38,426 nt of DNA, from contig CALYBL010000009.1 of NCBI GenBank assembly GCA_944412495.1, forward strand, positions 1 to 38,426. The letters are read 5' to 3'. Origin of the DNA: an uncultured Clostridia bacterium (GTDB lineage Bacteria > Bacillota > Clostridia > Oscillospirales > Acutalibacteraceae). This document shows, piece after piece, positions 16,580 to 25,527 of the stretch (position 1 is the stretch's first letter; each line of letters opens with the position of its first letter). The notes beneath the pieces were generated by a model, which was not told where the DNA came from, made no database searches, and was given only the letters and a program-made list of their open reading frames with translations. A program made the translations under genes and the position numbers.

Positions 16580-17011
16580 TTGAAGAAGATAAAGGGACTT
16601 TTAAAAACAGAGCTTATACAACAGATGATAAGATACGCTTTTGTCGGCGGTGCCGCAACCGTCGCAGACTGGGGCTGCCTTTTTATCTTGCATGACATGT
16701 TAAAAATACAGATATTGCTTGCAACGGCTATAGCCTGCTTTGCGGGTATCTTAGTCAATTATTTTTTGTCCAAGCGATTTGTCTTTAAGCAGGAGATTGG
16801 CATAAAAAAGCGCTATGAGTTTATGATGCATGCCATTATAGGGCTCATCGCCCTTGGCTTTAACATACTGCTCATGTATGTGCTTAACATACTGCTTGGA
16901 ATATATTATATGATATCGAAGGTAATAGTGACGGCAGTGGTATTTGTCTGGAATTTTGCCGCACGGAAAATGCTTTACGTGGTATTTGAGAAAAAGGAGG
17001 ACAAATCTTGA
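16580..17011 (+). CDS. GtrA-like polytopic membrane protein
   Basis: This 143-residue GtrA-family protein has four predicted membrane helices (about residues 17-37, 42-62, 78-98 and 104-125) and the family pattern IRYAFVGGAATVADWG at residues 17-32. GtrA proteins are thought to take part in moving or supplying lipid-linked sugars for surface glycans. The start is TTG (16580) with AAAGGG 11 bases upstream; an internal ATG at codon 16 lacks a ribosome site and would cut the first helix. The stop TGA overlaps the TTG start of the next gene (bases 17008-17011), so translation is coupled to the FAD oxidoreductase. Confidence 0.85.
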   Translation: MKKIKGLLKTELIQQMIRYAFVGGAATVADWGCLFILHDMLKIQILLATAIACFAGILVNYFLSKRFVFKQEIGIKKRYEFMMHAIIGLIALGFNILLMYVLNILLGIYYMISKVIVTAVVFVWNFAARKMLYVVFEKKEDKS

Positions 17012-18594
17012 AAAGAATTGTTATAATAGGCGCCGGCCCGGCAGGGCTTACGGCAGGGTACAAGCTTTTAAAGGAAGCGCCGGAGGACTATGATGTCACC
17101 ATACTCGAGGGCAGCGGCGTGATAGGCGGAATATCTCAGACGATACGCACTGGCGGCAACAGGATGGACATAGGCGGTCACCGCTTTTTCACAAAGGATA
17201 AAGAGGTAATGGACTTCTGGAAAACCGTTATGCCGATACAGGGCAGCCCGTCCAAGGATAATATCATTTTGGGCAGAGAGCAGGAGCTCTGTAGCGGCGG
17301 GCCGGACCCGGAAAAGGAAGACCGCGTCATGCTCATAAGGGACAGGGTGTCGAGAATATATTATCTGAAGTCATTTTTCGATTATCCGGTGAGCATGAAA
17401 TGGCAAACCTTTAAGAACATGGGCTTTTCCCGCACGGTAAAGGCGGGATTCAGCTATCTCAAGTCCTGCGTTGTCAAAAAGGACGAGACCTCCCTTGAGA
17501 ATTTTTACATAAACCGCTTCGGCAAAACGCTTTACAGCATGTTCTTTGAAAAGTACACGGAAAAGCTGTGGGGCCGCCATCCGAGTGAAATATCGGCCGA
17601 CTGGGGCGCGCAGCGCGTCAAGGGCCTGTCGATAACCGCTGTTATAAGCGACATGTTTAAAAAGGCGTTTCATATAAAGTCGAAAAAGGTTGAAACCTCG
17701 CTTATTGAGCGGTTTTATTATCCCAAATACGGGCCCGGCCAGCTTTGGGAGCAGACGGCCGCTGATTTTCAGCAGATGGGAGGACATCTGCTCATGCACC
17801 ACAGCGTGGAAAAGGTGAACGTCAGAGACGGAAAGGTAATCTCCGTGGTATGCAGCACCGAAAACGGCGAAGAAACGATAGAGGGCGATATCTTTATATC
17901 CTCTATGCCTGTAAAGGACCTTGTTGCGGATATTGCCGGCGACGAGGCGCCCGAGGAGATAAGGACGATAGCGGCGGGCCTGCCGTACCGCGACTTTATA
18001 ACGGCGGGGCTGCTTGTCGACCGGCTTAATCTCAAGAATACTACAAACATAAAGACGCTTGGAAACATCGTGCCCGACTGTTGGATATATGTCCAGGAGC
18101 CTGACGTGAAGATGGGCCGCATACAGATATTCAACAACTGGTCGCCGTATATGGTTGAGGACCCTGAGCACACCGTATGGATAGGTCTTGAGTACTTCTG
18201 CAACGAGGGCGACGGAATGTGGAGCATGTCGGACGGGGAGTTTGTGGAGTTTGCGTCCGGCGAGCTGGTTAAAATGGGCATAATAGACCCCGGAAGCGTA
18301 AAGGCGTCCCACAGGGAAAGGGTAAAAAAGGCATATCCGGCTTATTTTGACACTTACTCTCAAATGGATAGGGTGGTCGACTATCTCAACTCTATTGAAA
18401 ATCTGTACTGCGTGGGCCGCAACGGCCAGCACAGGTACAACAACATGGACCACTCCATGGCAACGGCGTTCAGGGCCGTGGAGCATATTATGGGTGTAGG
18501 CGGTGTAACGCGCGAGGACATATGGAAGGTCAACACCGACAAGGAATATCATGAAGAGCAGTCGGAGGAAAAGGCTGCCGGAGGCGCGGCGTAA
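17008..18594 (+). CDS. FAD-dependent oxidoreductase, HemY/UDP-galactopyranose-mutase-like
   Basis: This is a 528-residue flavoprotein. The N-terminal dinucleotide-binding motif is VIIGAGPAGLTAG (about residues 4-16). A second flavin-contact motif, MDIGGHRFFTKD (about 53-64), is as in the protoporphyrinogen-oxidase/amine-oxidase/UDP-galactopyranose-mutase superfamily. The C-terminal segment contains the conserved GRNGQHRYNNMDHSM around 471-485, which closes the FAD site. The start is TTG, 7 bases after AGGAGG. Its tight coupling to GtrA and the absence of haem genes argue for a role in a lipid-linked or nucleotide sugar step of surface-glycan synthesis rather than haem synthesis; this is inference. 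The true substrate cannot be read from the sequence. Confidence 0.85.
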   Translation: MKRIVIIGAGPAGLTAGYKLLKEAPEDYDVTILEGSGVIGGISQTIRTGGNRMDIGGHRFFTKDKEVMDFWKTVMPIQGSPSKDNIILGREQELCSGGPDPEKEDRVMLIRDRVSRIYYLKSFFDYPVSMKWQTFKNMGFSRTVKAGFSYLKSCVVKKDETSLENFYINRFGKTLYSMFFEKYTEKLWGRHPSEISADWGAQRVKGLSITAVISDMFKKAFHIKSKKVETSLIERFYYPKYGPGQLWEQTAADFQQMGGHLLMHHSVEKVNVRDGKVISVVCSTENGEETIEGDIFISSMPVKDLVADIAGDEAPEEIRTIAAGLPYRDFITAGLLVDRLNLKNTTNIKTLGNIVPDCWIYVQEPDVKMGRIQIFNNWSPYMVEDPEHTVWIGLEYFCNEGDGMWSMSDGEFVEFASGELVKMGIIDPGSVKASHRERVKKAYPAYFDTYSQMDRVVDYLNSIENLYCVGRNGQHRYNNMDHSMATAFRAVEHIMGVGGVTREDIWKVNTDKEYHEEQSEEKAAGGAA

Positions 18595-18614
18595 AATTTG
18601 CAGGGTGATTATAG

Positions 18615-18866
18615 ATGATAGAATTCAGATACGACACGCAGCTTTTGATTGACGGCGAAAATCTCGACGAGGACGCCGTAAACGAGTATTTTGTGAAAAA
18701 TTTTGAAGGCGACTGTCTGCTTGCAGTTGGCGATGATACGTGCATAAAAATCCATTTTCACACAAACGAGCCGTGGAAGGTGCTGGAGTATTGTTCCACT
18801 CTCGGCGAAATTTATGACATAGTGGTGGAGGACATGGACCGGCAGTCGAGAGGGCTTAAGGGCTGA
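18615..18866 (+). CDS. Stand-alone FakA/YloV C-terminal-like small protein
   Basis: This 83-residue protein has no kinase domain. Residues about 37-75 (LAVGDDTCIKIHFHTNEP, then VLEYCSTLGEIYDIVVEDM) closely follow the end of fatty-acid kinase FakA/YloV-type proteins, where a VGDD...KVHVHTN...YGEL...I+NM pattern is typical. In those proteins this region follows the dihydroxyacetone-kinase-like domain. Here it starts with its own ATG 8 bases after AGGGTG, 20 bases behind the FAD oxidoreductase, so it is the third gene of the GtrA operon. It may be a separate regulatory or fatty-acid-carrier-contact module, or a remnant of a larger gene. Reading frame and ribosome site are intact, so I call it functional. 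Confidence 0.7.
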   Translation: MIEFRYDTQLLIDGENLDEDAVNEYFVKNFEGDCLLAVGDDTCIKIHFHTNEPWKVLEYCSTLGEIYDIVVEDMDRQSRGLKG

Positions 18867-19443
18867 CGGTGCCGGCTGGTTTTGACGGCGCAGGGAGCAT
18901 AGCGGCCTTTGCGGCCCGGAAGACAGCTTCACCGCGGGGAGAAGGCAGCGCGGCGGCATATTATTTAAGTCGGCGCGCTCAATTTAACGTGGAGTCTGTC
19001 GGAGACTGTCGTCGGATATGCTGATTGAGCGGTGCCCTGTCGGGAGCGGCGTCTTGCAGGATGTTTACTGGAATAGCATATATTTCGACGGCAAATGGCT
19101 GAGGGATGAATATGGAGCGTTTGCATGTGCAGTGCATTGGTGCGAGTGCTGCGGTGGTGCGAGTGTTTATGTGTTCATGGCATTGATGTGCGTGTGTGTG
19201 TCAGTAAGCGCTGACTGCGGCTTGGCTTTGATTTAAAGAGATACAGGGAGGTAAAATTGTCGTTACTGTTTAGCCGGGCTTAAAATATCGGCCGGTCTGG
19301 CTTGGGCAAGCCGGTAAAACCGGCGCGGCGCCTGGAGTCATCGAAGCCTGAGAGAAAAGCACTTTTTTATCGCTGAATTCCCATATAAAAGCATATCTGA
19401 TATGCGTCTGCATTGTGCCAAAGCGTGCGGGCGCATATTTTTC
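18867..19443. other. Gene-free gap before lysS
   Basis: About 580 bases are present. A GT-rich stretch occurs at 19182-19205. GGGAGG near 19246 precedes an 8-codon TTG frame that is too short to call. No T-box or lysine-riboswitch hallmark (such as the AGGGTGGNACCGCG T-box sequence) was found, although lysS genes are sometimes regulated that way. Confidence 0.5.
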
Positions 19444-19472
19444 TTGATTTATAGCGGCGGATAAAATATAAT
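19444..19472 (+). promoter_or_regulatory. Sigma-A-type promoter for lysS-nadE
   Basis: TTGATT (19444-19449) and a perfect TATAAT (19467-19472) are 17 bases apart, about 60 bases before the start codon. Confidence 0.7.
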
Positions 19473-19532
19473 AAAATGTACGATAATAATGCCGTGCGGA
19501 CGGCGGTTAATAAATAAAGGGAGGCTTACGCC

Positions 19533-21026
19533 TTGGACAAAAAGGAAATAATGGAATTGCTGGAAAATGAGCCGAAGGACAATACGGAGTATTCGGTCAG
19601 AAGGGAAAAGCTGCTTAACGTCTATAAATCCGGGCGAATACCGTATGCGGCCAAGTTCGAGCGCACGCACACTCTAAAGGAGGCGTCCGAGCTTGAGGTC
19701 GGCGACAAAACCTCCATATGCGGCAGGGTAGTGTCCAAGCGGAGCTTCGGCAAGTTCATGTTTATGAATATACAGGATGTAAACGCTAAGATGCAGATAA
19801 GCCTCTCGCTGGGCGACCTTGGCGAGGAGGAGTTTAAGTTTGCAAAAAGCAATATAGACGTCGCCGATTTCATAGGCGTCAGCGGCGAGATATATCTTAC
19901 GAAAACAGGCGAGCTGACAGTCAAATGCTTCAGCGTAAAGCTGCTTTCAAAGGCGCTGCGTCCGCTGCCGGAAAAGTGGCACGGGCTGGAGGATACGGAC
20001 CTGCGCTACCGTCAGAGATATCTTGACCTAATAGTCAATGAAGAGGTCAGAGACGTTTTTGTAAAGCGCTCCAAGATAATATCGTATATACGTAATTATC
20101 TTGAGCGCAGCGGCTTTGTTGAGGTAGAGACGCCGCAGCTTCAGTCGGTGGCGTCGGGCGCTGTTGCGCGGCCCTTTATCACCAAGCACAATACACTGGA
20201 TAAGGATTTTTATCTCAGGATAGCGCCGGAGCTGTACCTCAAGCAGGTCATAGCCGGCGGCTTTGACAGGGTGTTTGAGATAGGCAAAAACTTCCGCAAC
20301 GAGGGTATGGACGCCTCTCACCTGCAGGAATTTACCATGCTTGAGTGGTACGCTGCATACTGGGACTTTGAGGACAATATCAAATTCTCCGAGGCGCTTA
20401 TAAAGGGCCTTGTGAAGAGCGTAACGGGCGGCACGAAGATAAAATTCGGCGAGGATGAGATAGAGTTCGGCGGCGACTGGACGAGGATAGATTACACGGC
20501 GGCCATGAGCGAGCTTTTGGGCGAGGATGTGCTGAGCTTTACCGAAACGGCGGAGCTTAAAAAGGCCATTGAAGCCAAGGGACTGCTTGAGAAAGCCGAT
20601 CTGGACAAGTGCAAATCGGTGCCGTCGCTTATAGACATGCTGTTCAAGCGCAGGCTGCGCCCCTCTATAATACAGCCGACGGTGCTATACAACTATCCCG
20701 CCTGCCTTATACCGCTGGCGCGCAGGAACGACGAAAACTCCAATATCATCGATATGTTCCAGGTGGTAGTGTCAGGCTGGGAGCTCATGAAGGCTTATTC
20801 GGAGCTTGTTGACCCGATAATACAGCGTGAGGCGTTTTATGAGCAGCTGCGCAACCGCAGCGCAGGCGACGATGAGGCTATGGACATAGACGAGGCGTTT
20901 GTTACGGCTATGGAGCACGGCATGCCCCCAATGTCCGGGCTGGGAATGGGAATAGACCGCCTTGTAGCAATTATATGCAATCAGCCGACGCTGAGAGATG
21001 TTATACTCTTCCCGCTTGTCAAATAA
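19533..21026 (+). CDS. lysS: Lysyl-tRNA synthetase, class II
   Basis: This 497-residue cytoplasmic enzyme charges tRNA-Lys. The N-terminal OB-fold anticodon-binding domain spans about 50-165 (with VVSKRSFGKFMFMNIQD). The class II catalytic core follows: motif 1 around 185-205 (GFVEVETP), motif 2 at about 254-270 (FRNEGMDASHLQEFTMLEW) and motif 3 near 470-480 (GLGMGIDRLV). Most LysRS carry HNPEFT in motif 2 and FELGNGFSELND before motif 3. Here HLQEFT and WELMKAYSELVD stand instead, so this is a diverged LysRS lineage. Length and the RYRQRYLDL stretch still fit lysine. The start is TTG at 19533 with GGGAGG 9 bases upstream. nadE follows 110 bases downstream. Confidence 0.92.
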   Translation: MDKKEIMELLENEPKDNTEYSVRREKLLNVYKSGRIPYAAKFERTHTLKEASELEVGDKTSICGRVVSKRSFGKFMFMNIQDVNAKMQISLSLGDLGEEEFKFAKSNIDVADFIGVSGEIYLTKTGELTVKCFSVKLLSKALRPLPEKWHGLEDTDLRYRQRYLDLIVNEEVRDVFVKRSKIISYIRNYLERSGFVEVETPQLQSVASGAVARPFITKHNTLDKDFYLRIAPELYLKQVIAGGFDRVFEIGKNFRNEGMDASHLQEFTMLEWYAAYWDFEDNIKFSEALIKGLVKSVTGGTKIKFGEDEIEFGGDWTRIDYTAAMSELLGEDVLSFTETAELKKAIEAKGLLEKADLDKCKSVPSLIDMLFKRRLRPSIIQPTVLYNYPACLIPLARRNDENSNIIDMFQVVVSGWELMKAYSELVDPIIQREAFYEQLRNRSAGDDEAMDIDEAFVTAMEHGMPPMSGLGMGIDRLVAIICNQPTLRDVILFPLVK

Positions 21027-21136
21027 AGAGTAATATTTCCCGGGCAACGGCGCACGATAGAAAGGCACATCGATACGGTAAATATATTTTGGAAGCATAG
21101 GCGAAAGCTTTGGCAAAAACGAACGGAGAGAGAATT

Positions 21137-21865
21137 ATGCGTGATTATGCAAAAGAGCTTAAGGACAGGGTTGAGTTTATAAGAGAAACGCTTAAATCGA
21201 GCGGTTGCACCGGCGTTGTATACGGCAACAGCGGCGGAAAGGACAGCGCGCTGGTCGGCATTCTCTGCAAAAAGGCGACCGACAATGTGCTGGGCGTTAT
21301 CATGCCGTGCCAGAGCAAGCGTAATTTCGGCGAGGACATGGAGGACGGACTCAAGGTCGCTGAAAAATTCGATATAGAAACTGTTACAGTCGATTTGAGC
21401 GATGTAAAGGCTGAGCTGTGCAGGTCTATTGAGACGGTCGGCAGGATTACCGGCGCCGCCGGCGTCAATATAGCGCCAAGGCTGAGAATGACTACGCTGT
21501 ATACGATAGCACAGTCGCGCTCAGCGCTTGTAGCCGGTACCGGCAACCGCAGCGAGGGTTATATGGGCTATTTTACCAAGTGGGGCGACGGCGCTTATGA
21601 TTTCAATCCCATTGCCGATTTGACGGTAACGGAGATATATGAGTTCCTGCGCTTTTTGGACGCGCCGAAGGAGATAATCGAAAAGGCGCCGTCTGCCGGA
21701 CTTTATGACGGCCAGACGGATGAGCAGGAAATGGGCATATCATACGCGGCAATAGACAGATATCTTCTGAATGGCGAGGGAGAGCGCGAGGAAATAGAAA
21801 GGATTGAGGCGGCGCATAAAAGGAGCCTTCATAAGCTCAATCCGCAGATAAAATACGGAGAATAA
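21137..21865 (+). CDS. nadE: NAD synthetase, PP-loop (ammonia-type) form
   Basis: This 242-residue N-type ATP pyrophosphatase catalyses the last step of NAD synthesis, amidating nicotinate adenine dinucleotide. The PP-loop GNSGGKDSA is at residues 30-38. Other family stretches are LRMTTLYTIAQ, LVAGTGNRSEGYMGYFTKWGD and NPIADLTVTEIYEFLR. There is no glutaminase domain, so ammonia is the direct nitrogen donor unless a partner exists. I prefer the ATG at 21137 with GGAG 8 bases upstream. A TTG at 21110 would add nine residues but has no clear ribosome site. It is probably co-transcribed with lysS and ends at the terminator at 21885. Confidence 0.93.
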   Translation: MRDYAKELKDRVEFIRETLKSSGCTGVVYGNSGGKDSALVGILCKKATDNVLGVIMPCQSKRNFGEDMEDGLKVAEKFDIETVTVDLSDVKAELCRSIETVGRITGAAGVNIAPRLRMTTLYTIAQSRSALVAGTGNRSEGYMGYFTKWGDGAYDFNPIADLTVTEIYEFLRFLDAPKEIIEKAPSAGLYDGQTDEQEMGISYAAIDRYLLNGEGEREEIERIEAAHKRSLHKLNPQIKYGE

Positions 21866-21884
21866 TTCCCGTTTCAGCAGCTTT

Positions 21885-21913
21885 GCGGACGCCATGCCGG
21901 GCGTCCGCTTTTT
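21885..21913 (+). terminator. Rho-independent terminator of lysS-nadE
   Basis: A 9-bp G/C-rich stem (GCGGACGCC 21885-21893 with 21900-21908) and a 6-base loop are followed by TTTTT, 19 bases after the nadE stop. Confidence 0.9.
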
Positions 21914-22773
21914 GCTGGGGCAAATGGGGAAGCAAGCCCGCCTTTGATTGGGGCTGACAGATAAGCGTTATGAGCAGCTCTCCGGGAAAAGCATATCAAA
22001 CGCGGAAAACGCAGCTTACTGCCGGCGGGCATTATCGCTGACGGCTTCTGGGCAGTGTGGGCAGAAATGCGGTGGAGAAGCTCAGCGCCGCATTGAGAAA
22101 GCGTGTCTGCAGCAGGATTTTTGGGGACGCAGAAGCTGCACATAAACCGGCGACCTTGACGCGGGGATAGGGGAGAGACACTTCCGTTTGAGCCGCGGAG
22201 GCGGAAAGCCTTGGATACAGATACTGAAAAAGCGCTGCTTAAATGTGAGAAGGGCAGCATTCATTTTATTGTTTGCGGGCTGTGCGGAGAGCCTTGCCTT
22301 TATAAGCCGCATATGTCCGAAAGACTGAGCCGGCGCCAGGACCCTGATACGGCGCAGTTATTATTTCGATACGCCGGCCCCTTGTCAGAGTAAGCCTTAG
22401 GGACTGTGACGCAGTCTGCCGAAAGTGCTTATAAACCGGTGCTGTAATGAGAAATATTTTTAAGGAGTGCTTAATCTGACATGGCGTCTGAATATGTACG
22501 GCATATGCGGGCTTGCGGCAGCGTTTAGCACTCTTACATACTCAGAGCTTCAGATAAATTATTTTGCAGATATGTATAATCGTGACGCCCTGCTGCCGCT
22601 GCCTCGCGGCCCCGCGATGGCTTTGGCTCACGCACGGGCAGAAAAGGAGCATGCAGTCTGCTAACCTGCGCCCGCTTTTCCTTGATTTGTATGGGCCTTA
22701 TAATATGTTAAAACTGCCGTAATTGCGGCCGCAGCCTGCGTTATTTTTGACAGAATAATTACAAGCAAATGCG
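21914..22773. other. Gene-free gap before the polyamine block
   Basis: About 860 bases are present. Two short plus frames deserve mention but not a call. One is a TTG frame of 60 codons at 22211-22393 with GGAGG about 10 bases upstream and three Cys. The other is a 15-codon ATG frame after AAGGAG near 22481. Neither has recognisable content. No riboswitch was recognised. Confidence 0.5.
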
Positions 22774-22802
22774 TTGCTTTTTGATATAAAAAATGCTATT
22801 AT
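22774..22802 (+). promoter_or_regulatory. Extended -10 promoter of the polyamine block
   Basis: TTGCTT (22774-22779), a 17-base spacer and TATTAT (22797-22802) preceded by TGC (extended -10) lie about 20 bases before the RNA start and 27 bases before the speD ATG. Confidence 0.65.
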
Positions 22803-22828
22803 TAAAATACTTTATTTAGAAGGCTGTG

Positions 22829-23641
22829 ATGTTAGGATTGGCAAAAAAGCTCACATTGTATGGTTTTAACAACCTCACTAAAACTCTAAGCTTTAATATA
22901 TATGATATATGCTACGCTAAAAGCGAACGAGAACAGAGAGACTATATATCGTATATAGACGAGCAGTACAATTCGGAGCGGCTTACCAACATCCTGTGCA
23001 AGGTAACTGAGATTATCGGCGCGAGCGTGCTCAACATTTCCAAGCAGGACTATGAGCCGCAGGGCGCCTCCGTTACGGTGCTGATAAAGGATCAGACCCG
23101 CCCCATAGCGCAGAAGCACGCGGCGGAGGAGCCGGAGACCATAGTAGCGCATCTTGACAAAAGTCATGTTACGGTACACACCTTTCCGGAGTATCACCCA
23201 GACAACGCAATAGCCACCTTCCGCGTGGATATAGACGTGTCTACCTGCGGCACCATATCTCCGCTTAACGCGCTGGACTATCTTATCGGCAGCTTTGACT
23301 CGGACATCATAACCATAGATTACAGGGTGCGCGGCTTTACTCGCTCGGTCGACGGCAAGAAGCTGTTTATGGATCACGACATACGCTCCATTCAGGACTA
23401 TATCGCCGATAAGACGCTCACCAAATACGACGCCATAGATGTAAATGTATATCAGTCCAACATATTCCACACGAAGATGCTGATAAAGGAAATAGAGCTG
23501 CAAAACTATTTGTTCAACAAGGACATATACGAGGTGCCGCCCAAGCGCCGGCTGGAGATAACCGACAGCCTCCGCCGGGAGATGATAGAGATATTCAGCG
23601 GGATGAATATATATGACACCGACTTCGGTGGCGCGGAATGA
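22829..23641 (+). CDS. speD: S-adenosylmethionine decarboxylase proenzyme (E. coli SpeD type)
   Basis: This 270-residue pyruvoyl enzyme makes decarboxylated AdoMet, the aminopropyl donor for spermidine. It is of the long E. coli-type class, not the short Thermotoga/Bacillus SpeH class. It carries [55 protein letters not shown] (split here as two adjoining stretches) and [11 protein letters not shown]. Self-cleavage should occur before Ser112 in LDKSH (109-113), creating the pyruvoyl group. I place the start at ATG 22829, 5 bases after AGAAGG; the GTG directly before it is too close to the ribosome site. Its TGA overlaps the ATG of the next gene (23638-23641), giving strong coupling. Confidence 0.95.
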   Translation: MLGLAKKLTLYGFNNLTKTLSFNIYDICYAKSEREQRDYISYIDEQYNSERLTNILCKVTEIIGASVLNISKQDYEPQGASVTVLIKDQTRPIAQKHAAEEPETIVAHLDKSHVTVHTFPEYHPDNAIATFRVDIDVSTCGTISPLNALDYLIGSFDSDIITIDYRVRGFTRSVDGKKLFMDHDIRSIQDYIADKTLTKYDAIDVNVYQSNIFHTKMLIKEIELQNYLFNKDIYEVPPKRRLEITDSLRREMIEIFSGMNIYDTDFGGAE

Positions 23642-25089
23642 AGGGGCTGAGCCAGAGCAGTGCTCCGATATACGAGGCGCTGAAGAAGTACAGGTCTGAC
23701 AGGGTGGTACCCTTTGATGTCCCGGGGCACAAGGGCGGCAAGGGCACGCCGGAGCTTACTGAATTTCTGGGAAAAGATTGCCTTAAGGCGGACGTCAACT
23801 CGATGAAGCCGCTGGACAATTTGAGCCATCCCGTTTCTGTCATAAAGGACGCGGAGCAGCTGGCCGCCGATGCCTTCGGCGCAGTGCACGCGTTTTTTAT
23901 GGTGGGAGGAACGACCTCAGCCGTCCAGGCGATGATATTTGCCGCGGTGGGCGAGGGCGACAAGATTATAATGCCCCGAAATGTGCACCGCAGTGCCATA
24001 AATGCACTGGTCATAAACGGTGCGATACCGGTGTATGTCAACCCCGGCTCCGATAAGCGGCTGGGAATACCGCTCGGCATGTCGCCGGACGACGTTGAGA
24101 CCGCCATTGAGCAGAACAGGGACGCAAAGGCGGTTTTTGTAAATAATCCCACATATTACGGCATATGCTCGGACATTGCAAGGATAACCAAAATGGCGCA
24201 TGATGCGGGAATGTTAGTGCTGGCGGACGAGGCGCACGGCACGCATTTCTATTTCGGCAGGGGCTTTCCCGTGCCGGCCATGGCTGCGGGTGCCGATTTG
24301 GCGGCCATAAGCATGCACAAGACCGGCGGCTCGCTGACTCAAAGCTCCATGCTGCTTTCCGGAGGGAAACTCGACGCCGGATACCTCCGGCAGGTGATAA
24401 ATCTGACGCAGACGACAAGTGCGTCGTATCTGCTGCTTTCATCTCTTGACCTTGCACGCAAGAATTTAGCGCTCAACGGCGAGGACATATTCCGGCGCAC
24501 AGCCTCTCTGGCCGAGTATGCCAGAGAGGAGATAAACGCGCTCGGCGGTTATTACGCTTTCAGCAGGGAGCTTATAAACGGCAGCACGGTGTATGATTTT
24601 GACGTTACCAAGCTCTCGGTGCACACCCGCGATATCGGCCTTGCCGGCATCGAGGTGTACGATTTGCTGCGCGACGAATACGGAATACAGATAGAATTCG
24701 GAGACATAGGCAACATACTTGCAATAATATCGGCCGGCGACCGCAATCTTGACATAGAGCGGCTGGTGGGTGCACTGTCGGAGATAAAGCGGCTTTACAC
24801 ACGCGACAAGTCGGGTATGTTTGACCATGAGTATATCGACCCGACCGTTGTTATGCCGCCGAAAGCGGCGTTTTACGGCAAAAAGGCGATGCTGCCCATA
24901 GACGAGACGGTCGGCAGGATATGCGGCGAGTTCGTCATGTGCTATCCGCCGGGAATACCTATTCTGGCGCCGGGCGAGATGATAACGCAGGAGACGCTTG
25001 ATTATATAAAATATGCCAAGGCAAAGGGCTGTCTTATGACCGGCCCGCAGGACATGGAGATAGAGCGGCTCAACGTGGTCGAAGAATAA
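23638..25089 (+). CDS. PLP-dependent Orn/Lys/Arg decarboxylase, probably arginine decarboxylase
   Basis: This 483-residue fold-type I amino-acid decarboxylase is of the short Bacillus SpeA/YaaO class, lacking the N-terminal wing domain of E. coli enzymes. The sequence shows [12 protein letters not shown] near residue 27, [12 protein letters not shown] near 196, the pyridoxal lysine K228 in SMHKTGGS, and a C-terminal domain with [13 protein letters not shown] around 438-450. Substrate is inferred from context: an agmatinase-family gene lies two genes downstream, so arginine to agmatine is the most economical reading. Ornithine or lysine activity cannot be excluded by eye. It is the second gene of the block, overlapping speD by 4 bases, and is followed by a 438-base gap before speE. 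Confidence 0.88.
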   Translation: MKGLSQSSAPIYEALKKYRSDRVVPFDVPGHKGGKGTPELTEFLGKDCLKADVNSMKPLDNLSHPVSVIKDAEQLAADAFGAVHAFFMVGGTTSAVQAMIFAAVGEGDKIIMPRNVHRSAINALVINGAIPVYVNPGSDKRLGIPLGMSPDDVETAIEQNRDAKAVFVNNPTYYGICSDIARITKMAHDAGMLVLADEAHGTHFYFGRGFPVPAMAAGADLAAISMHKTGGSLTQSSMLLSGGKLDAGYLRQVINLTQTTSASYLLLSSLDLARKNLALNGEDIFRRTASLAEYAREEINALGGYYAFSRELINGSTVYDFDVTKLSVHTRDIGLAGIEVYDLLRDEYGIQIEFGDIGNILAIISAGDRNLDIERLVGALSEIKRLYTRDKSGMFDHEYIDPTVVMPPKAAFYGKKAMLPIDETVGRICGEFVMCYPPGIPILAPGEMITQETLDYIKYAKAKGCLMTGPQDMEIERLNVVEE

Positions 25090-25527
25090 CGGCTGCGTAG
25101 CGCTGCTATACCAGTTTTTTAAAACGATTCTCAAACGGGAGTGAAAAGGGCGGTAACGCTGCCGAAACGTGATATGGCTTCGGCATGATTTACATACCGA
25201 AATGTGAGAGATGATAAACAGGCAAAAGGACATCGTCTAAAGGAGCGGACGCCGGCAAACGTATTCGGTTGGAAAATATTTGTCTAAGCGTTTTGACAGT
25301 GCGGATATTTGCCTGTGAGGCATGTCAAGAGGTGTCGGCGCGGTGCTTATGCGTTTTTGCCGGTTACGGAGCGGCGGGCAGTGTATATCCTGATTTAGCA
25401 GCCATTTACAATCCGCCGCAGCCGGCAGAGAAAAAGCCGCGCTGCCGGACGCAGGATAGGCAATGCCTTTAGTACATGTCCGGCCGCGCTTATATCAGTA
25501 CAGTGTGAGCAGAGGTGATATGATATC
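25090..25527. other. Gene-free gap inside the polyamine block
   Basis: There are 438 bases between the decarboxylase and speE. A TTGACA at 25293 has no matching -10 at usual spacing. A 7-bp stem (CCGGCAG/CTGCCGG) lies near 25422-25450. A Cys-rich 67-codon TTG frame at 25269-25472 has no ribosome site. No terminator was seen, so read-through to speE is possible. Confidence 0.5.

Noticed and set aside
18867-19443. Search for a T-box or lysine riboswitch before lysS
   Set aside because: The conserved T-box sequence and the lysine-riboswitch core were not found; only an ordinary promoter is visible.
22211-22393. 60-codon TTG frame with GGAGG upstream in the gap before speD
   Set aside because: The ribosome site is plausible, but the peptide shows no domain and the spacing is long. 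Not enough to call a gene.
25269-25472. Cys-rich 67-codon frame in the polyamine gap
   Set aside because: It has a TTG start with no ribosome binding site and no recognisable motif; it looks like chance openness in G/C-rich DNA.
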